From Pleurotus ostreatus/Saccharomyces cerevisiae fusant (taxonomy: Eukaryota; Opisthokonta), in contig JAMQCK010000250.1 in assembly GCA_024196135.1 (NCBI GenBank), positions 1 through 33,833 of the forward strand: a stretch of DNA of 33,833 nt. Direction: 5' to 3'. Position numbers and translations under genes: made by a program. The notes beneath the pieces are model-generated. The model ran no database searches. It was not told the origin of the DNA and was given only the letters and a program-made list of their open reading frames with translations. Below, one piece after another: positions 28,703-33,833 of this stretch (positions within the stretch are counted from its first letter, which is position 1; each line of letters starts with the position of its first letter).

Positions 28703-31603
28703 ATGGATAGCGAGACTGAGTCTGATACCGCGTCAGAGCACTCCTTTGACTTGGAGGCCACGCAAGCGCTCGCGCAGTCCTTCCACTGCTCTGGCAGCCC
28801 CGACCTAGAAACACGGATCGAGCACGAACGACGCGATAGGGACGACGTACAGCAAGGTGTCGATGGCAACCATATCGATTTCGCTGAGATCCGTTTCGCC
28901 ATCCAGACCATCGAAAACGTCGACCTCGACACCGTAGCGGAGGTACGATAATGCGAGCGCATATATGCAGACATTTGAAGCTGACGAGCCTCTTGTAGGA
29001 TATCACTGTGCATAGTGCTATCGCTCACGCGTCCTCCACGCTCGAAAATGCACTTGAAGATGCGAGCGTGCCCCAGGGCGACCTCGCTGTCATGTGTACA
29101 TCCTCCATTACGCTTCTTGCTCCCTACGCTGACCGCCAATCCTGCAGACAGTCTCTCATTCCTCCGCACTCTCTTCTCACATCGCGCGGTATTCCATCGG
29201 ATCGCCGCTGGCGCGCATCCCTCCAACGCACCGCCCTCGGTGATTGTATGCTGGGTCGACGCACTGCTGGCCAAGCTGGCACCAGTTATCACAGGCGAAC
29301 GCACTTCCGCGAACTCGGCAAGCGACTTTCTACATTCACAGAGGTACTCTGATAGCCTGCGAGCGGCTGCGCAATTACCAGGTACGATTTTCTGTTCGCG
29401 TTTTGTTTCTCAGGTCTGACCATCTGCAGAGTCTTGGGATGATATCCCACAAGCACTAGCGTCTGCTGCGATGTCGCCTGCTGCGCGGCGGCTAGCAATA
29501 CGATTGCTCTATGGAGCTTTCGTGCTGTCTGAAGGACGTGATGGCCATGGCACAGACAACGCGCCGCCGGTCGACCTCCTGCCCGCCCTGTCCGCTTTTC
29601 TCGACTATAGCGAACATGAGCGCGCTAGTGAGCCAGGGCTGCAAGAGCGCATGACCTCGGGGATGGTTTTTGCTCTGTATGCGGTCAGTATATGCCCGAG
29701 ATACCGACCTTGGCAGAAATTAACCTTTTGTTCAGGTCGCCGATTCTCTCAACACCGACGACGGTCACAGATTGATGCGTCCACGAACACTTGGGCGGAT
29801 GCTGGAGCTCGCGCGAACGGTGTTGCATTGCGGTGCGATCGCTGAGTCCATCTTTGAGCCTTGTCGGTTTCAGGATCAGGCAATGAAGCTGCTCCTTCGC
29901 GACCAGGTCGTCATGTGGTGCTGGCGAACGTGGCAGGATAACCGAGTGGCGGACTTTGAGACGGTCGTGGCGATGGTGAGTTGACCGTATCATTTTGAGT
30001 ATGCCTGCGGTCTAGAGCTGACCGAACAGACAGCCGCCTGGCTAAGGCATGTCGCGCACCTCGACGGGAACATAATGCGCAAGGAAGAAGAGCACCCCGA
30101 GGTTTGCTGCGCGGCAATGTTGGTGGGTGAACAATCCCTCGTTGTAATAAGGCGCCTCATCCCTTCCGGTGTATAGCACGTTCTCCATCATGTCGTGGCC
30201 TTTATTCGAGGGGATACAACAGACCTGCTAGAAGTTGCATACAAGGCAATGTACATCGTCAACCACGTCTGTCGTCAACCAGGTCTTATTCCGACGCAAG
30301 CACCTGAGATGTGTCGCGTGGGATTGCGTATCTTTGTAGCACTGAAGGACGATGAGGATGAGCTACGAGGTATGACTGTTCTGACTTCGGGGCTACCTTT
30401 TGCGTGCTGATATAGCTGCTTGTAGTGAAGGATGCAGCTATAGAGATGTTGGCGCTTGTAGATGTGGATGTTCTCCGTGTAGCGCTTGAGCAAGCGCGCG
30501 ACGATCTGAGACTGCGTTTTCCGAACAGCGTGGACGAGGGTGCGTATTACTCTACGTATCTCTTTCTAGACGACGAGCTCATGTCAGTCCTTAGCCGTCA
30601 GCCGTTCTCGCCGGTAAATCACCCCTTTCGTTTTGTTCAACCCGCCAACTCACTTGGCGCGATAGTCTACTGCCGCCTCTCGATTCTTCGTTACTGGACG
30701 ACACCAACAACCTCCGGCCGGTCATTACTACGGTCCAGCTCTTGACCCTCATCTGGCATAGCGGAGCGCGCGGCTGTCTCATCCGCTATACAGCGGCGCA
30801 CTTGCTGGCCTTGCTCGTCGAGCGCCTCTCCTCCGCGCCGCAAGGCGCGCCTATTGTTATCACTCTCACCGATGCTGTGTTTGCGGCCCTCACTGCCGCT
30901 GAGCGCGCCGAGCCCCGCGAGGACGAGGCAGATGCTGCGGCGTGGACCCTTGGCGCGCGGGTAGGGCGTGAAGCCATCGGTATCGCTGGCGCTTTTGCGC
31001 AGTACATCCTGGCCACGAAACGATTGCCCGCACCGCTACTGTGTGCGCAGGCCGCGGACGCCATACGAGATGCTCTGCTGCTGGTCATGCGAAGGCACTT
31101 CTTGAACATCGAAGAACTTCTCGCACTCCTGGTTGCGCCCGCACTTTGCGCGGCCCTAATGCGGCTGACGGATAGTAGCGTGGCGATGTGTGGGTGGTTT
31201 TTGTTTTTACGGAGCCGCCCTTGTACTGACGACGCGCAGCGCGCTATATGCTGTCTTCGCCTTGGACCATTACAATGGTGAAAGAACTTCAGCAGTTACT
31301 AGAAGGCCCGGCTTCGGATGACTATACGAGTGTCCTACTAGAACAATGTCGTATTCCTGGAAATGCATTGTCAGAGCTGGTAAGTGCTACAAATATGAAT
31401 GCATGTAAATGTAAAGTCAATGTGCACAGCTGCGTAACAAGGCCGAGGGGACTCCAGATCCAGAAGAGGTACGCCCCCACGTCTAGTGTTGTCGATCTCG
31501 AGAACTCATACATACATAGATGTCTTCCGTCCAGCCACCAAGGCTGCTTGTCTACCGTACATCCGACGTCGTTGCCCGTCTAGTCCTCGTCAGCCTCGTA
31601 TAG
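28703..31603 (+). CDS. Large helical protein of unknown function
   Basis: Twelve exons: 28703-28942, 28999-29095, 29148-29381, 29430-29683, 29736-29975, 30030-30122, 30177-30369, 30426-30603, 30666-31189, 31240-31379, 31430-31468, 31520-31603; about 771 residues. I do not recognise it. Seen: an acidic, Ser-rich start (MDSETESDTASEHSFDLEAT) followed almost wholly by amphipathic helices rich in Leu and Ala (LLYGAFVLSEG, LLLRDQVVMWCWRTW, AAHLLALLVERLSS, LLALLVAPALCAALMRL), a pattern like HEAT/armadillo scaffolds, with no catalytic motif and no membrane segment. Uncertain points: the eighth intron can use the weak GT at 30604 (phase fits) or a GC donor at 30609 (GCCGGT), while the obvious GTAAAT at 30614 breaks the frame. 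The last intron (31469-31519) may be skipped, ending the protein at 31486. Splicing makes the coding end overlap the convergent F-box gene by 24 bases. Confidence 0.66.
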
Positions 31604-33221
31604 CATGCGATGCACTTTGCGGATAGAAACCCCGTGGGGCAGGAGGCGCTCGAGCTGCTCCATTTCCTCCTCGGAGACGCGCATCACCGACCGCTCCTCG
31701 CACATAGTGACCTCTAGGCGCCCCGCGCGGCAGCTATCTTCGCGCGTTACGAGATCGATGAGGAATTGTCCTTCCAACGTCCCGAAGCAACGCAAGGTCA
31801 TCTTTAGCAGAGGCGCGAAGACGGTCTCCTCGGAGGCAGCGCCGGATGCAGCATCGGACGGCGCGTCAATGGCGCTGAGGGATACCCTGTCGATGAATAT
31901 CTTGTGCGGGATCCGGTGGCTAGAGGCTACGAAGACCCATTCTAGCACGGATGGTCTTTTCAGGGACATGCTTCGCAGCTTGCAACCCGATCGCGTGAGG
32001 AAGGGGCCTATGGAGCCGCCGTTCACGTCGGGGGAGTATGGCCAGTTGACCGACAATGTCTCGAGGCACGGCGCCGTGAGACGGTCGAAGTGCCACGCAT
32101 GCCGAGTATCGCGCACGTTGATAGACTCGACGACGAGGTGGCGCAGATGCTCGAACACGATCCGCGATGTGGGCGAGCGACCCTGGGAGAAGGACCTGCT
32201 TGTACTGGAGTGCGACCAGGACACGAGCTGCGGGCAATGCACGGCCAACGCATCGATTGCGAAGGCGTCGGAGCATCTTGTCTTGAGCGTGGAGATCTGT
32301 GCCCAAGGGAAGGACATCTTCTGCACGTTGACGTTGGTGAAGTTTGTGATCTCGAGGTGGCGAAGTCTGGATGCGCGCTCGAACACCGCACTTTTGTCGC
32401 GTTCACCCGAGGATGTGAGCAGGAAGCCCACGTCCGTATGAAGCCTTTCCAGCCGGTTCAGCGTGCGGTCCCCGAGTACAGAGAAGAAGCCGTAGCCGGT
32501 GATCTTCAGGTCCGTCCACGCATTGCTGTACTGGAGCGCGATGCTGTTGATGACGGTCGTGGGCGAATGGCAGGATAGAGTGGTAGGGAATCGGACCGCA
32601 TTCGGCAGACTTGCGTTGCTTATGCGCGACAAGTAGAGACGAAGACGGCGGACGATGAGGGATCTCGACGCAGGCGGCCATTCACCTGCAAGGATCTGCA
32701 TGCTTTCGACCGGTACACGTGCCCATATTTCGGGGGTGCTGAGTGCGACGTCTAGGACAGTCTCAGCAAAAGGAGGTAACGATGACGAAGTTGCTTGTCG
32801 ACCACTGACCGCGATAGTACTTGGACACACTGCTCAGTACGAGAGCCGTCGGCCATCGTTCCATGCAATCGGACCCATCATCTTCGCATGCGAAGACAAA
32901 TATCGGCTGCAGGACTTCGACAGGCAAACGACGTATGGGGGCGACCAGCGCTTCCTGGGCGTTCAGAGTGTTGACAAGAACAGCTTGCAGCCCTTGCATC
33001 TGCTTGACCTTATGTATCAGGTTCGCTATGTCCTTCTCGATGGCGGAGACGCTCATGCGAGTCGCCGAGGCTTCCAGCCGGATGATTTCTGCTTCGTCGA
33101 CATCTGGTAGCCAGTGATTGCGCAGCTTTTCGAGAGCAGAGGGAGGCGCGGTGTCGGGGACGACGTACTCGTGTGAGCATTGCTCGCATAGGAGCACGGA
33201 GAGGGTTTTGTCGGTGCCCAT
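31580..33221 (-). CDS. F-box protein, family B copy 3 (distant, inverted)
   Basis: Two exons on the minus strand, 33221-32810 and 32751-31580, joined in phase 1 across a 58-base intron at the same place as in copies 1 and 2 (YYRDVALSTPEIW here, WRDIAISMSTIW there); 527 residues. Seen: CEQC (Cys12, Cys15), a helix SAIEKDIANLIHKVKQMQG, and the F-box ALVAPIRRLPVEVLQPIFVF. The repeat region has GYGFFSVLGDRTLNRLERL, the equivalent of GFFETFGNRSLARLEKV in copy 1. The head, F-box and this block are conserved, while the rest has diverged strongly, so it is an older duplicate about 11 kb away in the opposite direction. It ends with an acidic LYEADED and overlaps the possible last exon of the preceding convergent gene. 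Presumed SCF adaptor; substrate unknown. Confidence 0.85.
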
Positions 33222-33490
33222 GATGCCGACGGATGGAAACAGAAAGCAAGTTAGCAGCGTGTTTGCGGCCGTCCACGGAGATCACCGGGTGACAGATGGG
33301 TGATTGCGTTGTGGGTGCCTCGAGGCATTTTACCATTTGTGGTAAGCGCCCCGCCTTGGATTTTTGACAAGAGCGTGCTGCTGCTTCAGGCATCCGTTCG
33401 ATAGACAAACTAGATATACTTCGTAATCCAGGGTCGAGAGGCCTGCGGTATACTGCAGCGTTGTTTGACTGACTACTCGATATCGTGGCG
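33222..33490. other. Intergenic region between two minus-strand F-box genes
   Basis: About 270 bases: promoter of family B copy 3 and 3' flank of the partial family A gene. The TGTCATGTGAT element of the tandem pair is not found here. Confidence 0.45.
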
Positions 33491-33829
33491 TCACTTCAGC
33501 CTAGGTGTCCAGAATACTCCCTTCCCATCGTACACTCGCACGCCTACATCTTCGAAAACTTCCTCTACAACCGGTATTAACTGACTGGCCTTGATTTCGT
33601 GCCTGATGCTGTGTTAATTCGTGACACATGTAGCGAGAACGAGTCGAAGTCCTCACTGGTTACGCGGCCACTCGCATTGTAGCCAATGGACCTCGCGCAA
33701 GGAGGGAAACGTGCTCAGGTCGCATACATAGTCCACGAGATCAGCGACTATGTTAGTCCCCTCAACGTCGGTGAAAATCACGCTGGTGAGTTCGTCTTGA
33801 CCATTGACGGCGTCTTGGAAGAGGCGGGG
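33491..33829 (-). CDS. 3' end of another family A F-box gene, cut by window edge
   Basis: Two exons on the minus strand: 33829-33657 (preceded by a TTAG acceptor at the very edge of the window) and 33608-33491, joined in phase 2 across a 48-base intron. Seen: FPSLREVHWLQCEWPRNHIR and a last stretch DVGVRVYDGKGVFWTPRLK with a stop at 33491-33493. This lines up with the end of the gene at 9805 (YPALQEINFTSFTWPATERE and GVKITDCNGIPWTPRLK), including the intron position just before the Arg-His/Arg-Glu residues. So this is the C-terminal part of module 2 of a second two-module F-box protein. Everything upstream lies outside the window, so completeness cannot be judged. Confidence 0.72.
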
Positions 33830-33833
33830 CTAA

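Noticed and set aside
1..33833. Transposon, tRNA, rRNA, CRISPR or biosynthetic gene cluster
   Set aside because: No transposase or reverse transcriptase motifs, terminal repeats, or RNA genes were recognised. One P450 without a backbone enzyme or transporter next to it does not make a biosynthetic cluster.

Overview
The window looks like a gene-dense piece of the nuclear genome of an agaricomycete mushroom (Basidiomycota), probably polypore-like. Nearly every gene is cut by introns of about 45-60 bases with GTNNGY donors (GTGCGT and GTGAGT most often) and CTNAC branch points. The protein families also fit: a FunK1 kinase, F-box proteins of mushroom type, and a P450 with about 14 exons. I rebuilt the exon structures by hand from reading frames, splice signals and family resemblance. 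No transcript or database evidence was available.

Layout, left to right. The 5' end of a cytochrome b5-domain gene (probably flavocytochrome b2) runs off the left edge (-). It is followed by a FunK1 kinase (978-3538, +), an acidic disordered protein (4078-5214, +), a proline-rich coiled-coil protein (7744-6007, -), a J-domain protein (8840-9572, +) and a two-module F-box protein (9805-12232, +). Next come a GPI-anchored secreted protein (13873-12436, -), the ribosome-assembly adenylate kinase Fap7 (14422-15130, +) and a small nuclear-type protein (16089-15279, -). Two tandem F-box genes (16493-18054 and 18354-19920, +) precede cyclin H (20331-21614, +), a one-module F-box gene (21962-22978, +), a cytochrome P450 (23218-25483, +) and the catalytic subunit of mitochondrial NAD-isocitrate dehydrogenase (27299-25769, -). 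The last stretch holds RNA polymerase III subunit RPC5/RPC37 (27502-28458, +), a 771-residue helical protein (28703-31603, +), a third copy of the tandem-type F-box family (33221-31580, -), and the 3' end of another two-module-type F-box gene at the right edge (-).

The window mixes core housekeeping genes (FAP7, cyclin H, IDH2, RPC37) with fast-evolving families (six F-box genes in two families, FunK1, P450). No operon-like pathway links them. I see no transposon, tRNA, rRNA or CRISPR array. The points most worth a second look are: two GC-AG introns sharing the donor GCGCGT; micro-exons of 8, 10, 18 and 19 bases that carry conserved residues; the local F-box expansion with a CxxC head and a duplicated promoter; a FunK1 protein with Arg in place of the expected ATP-binding Lys; and a possible 24-base overlap of two convergent coding regions. 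I did not find a clearly new multi-gene system.
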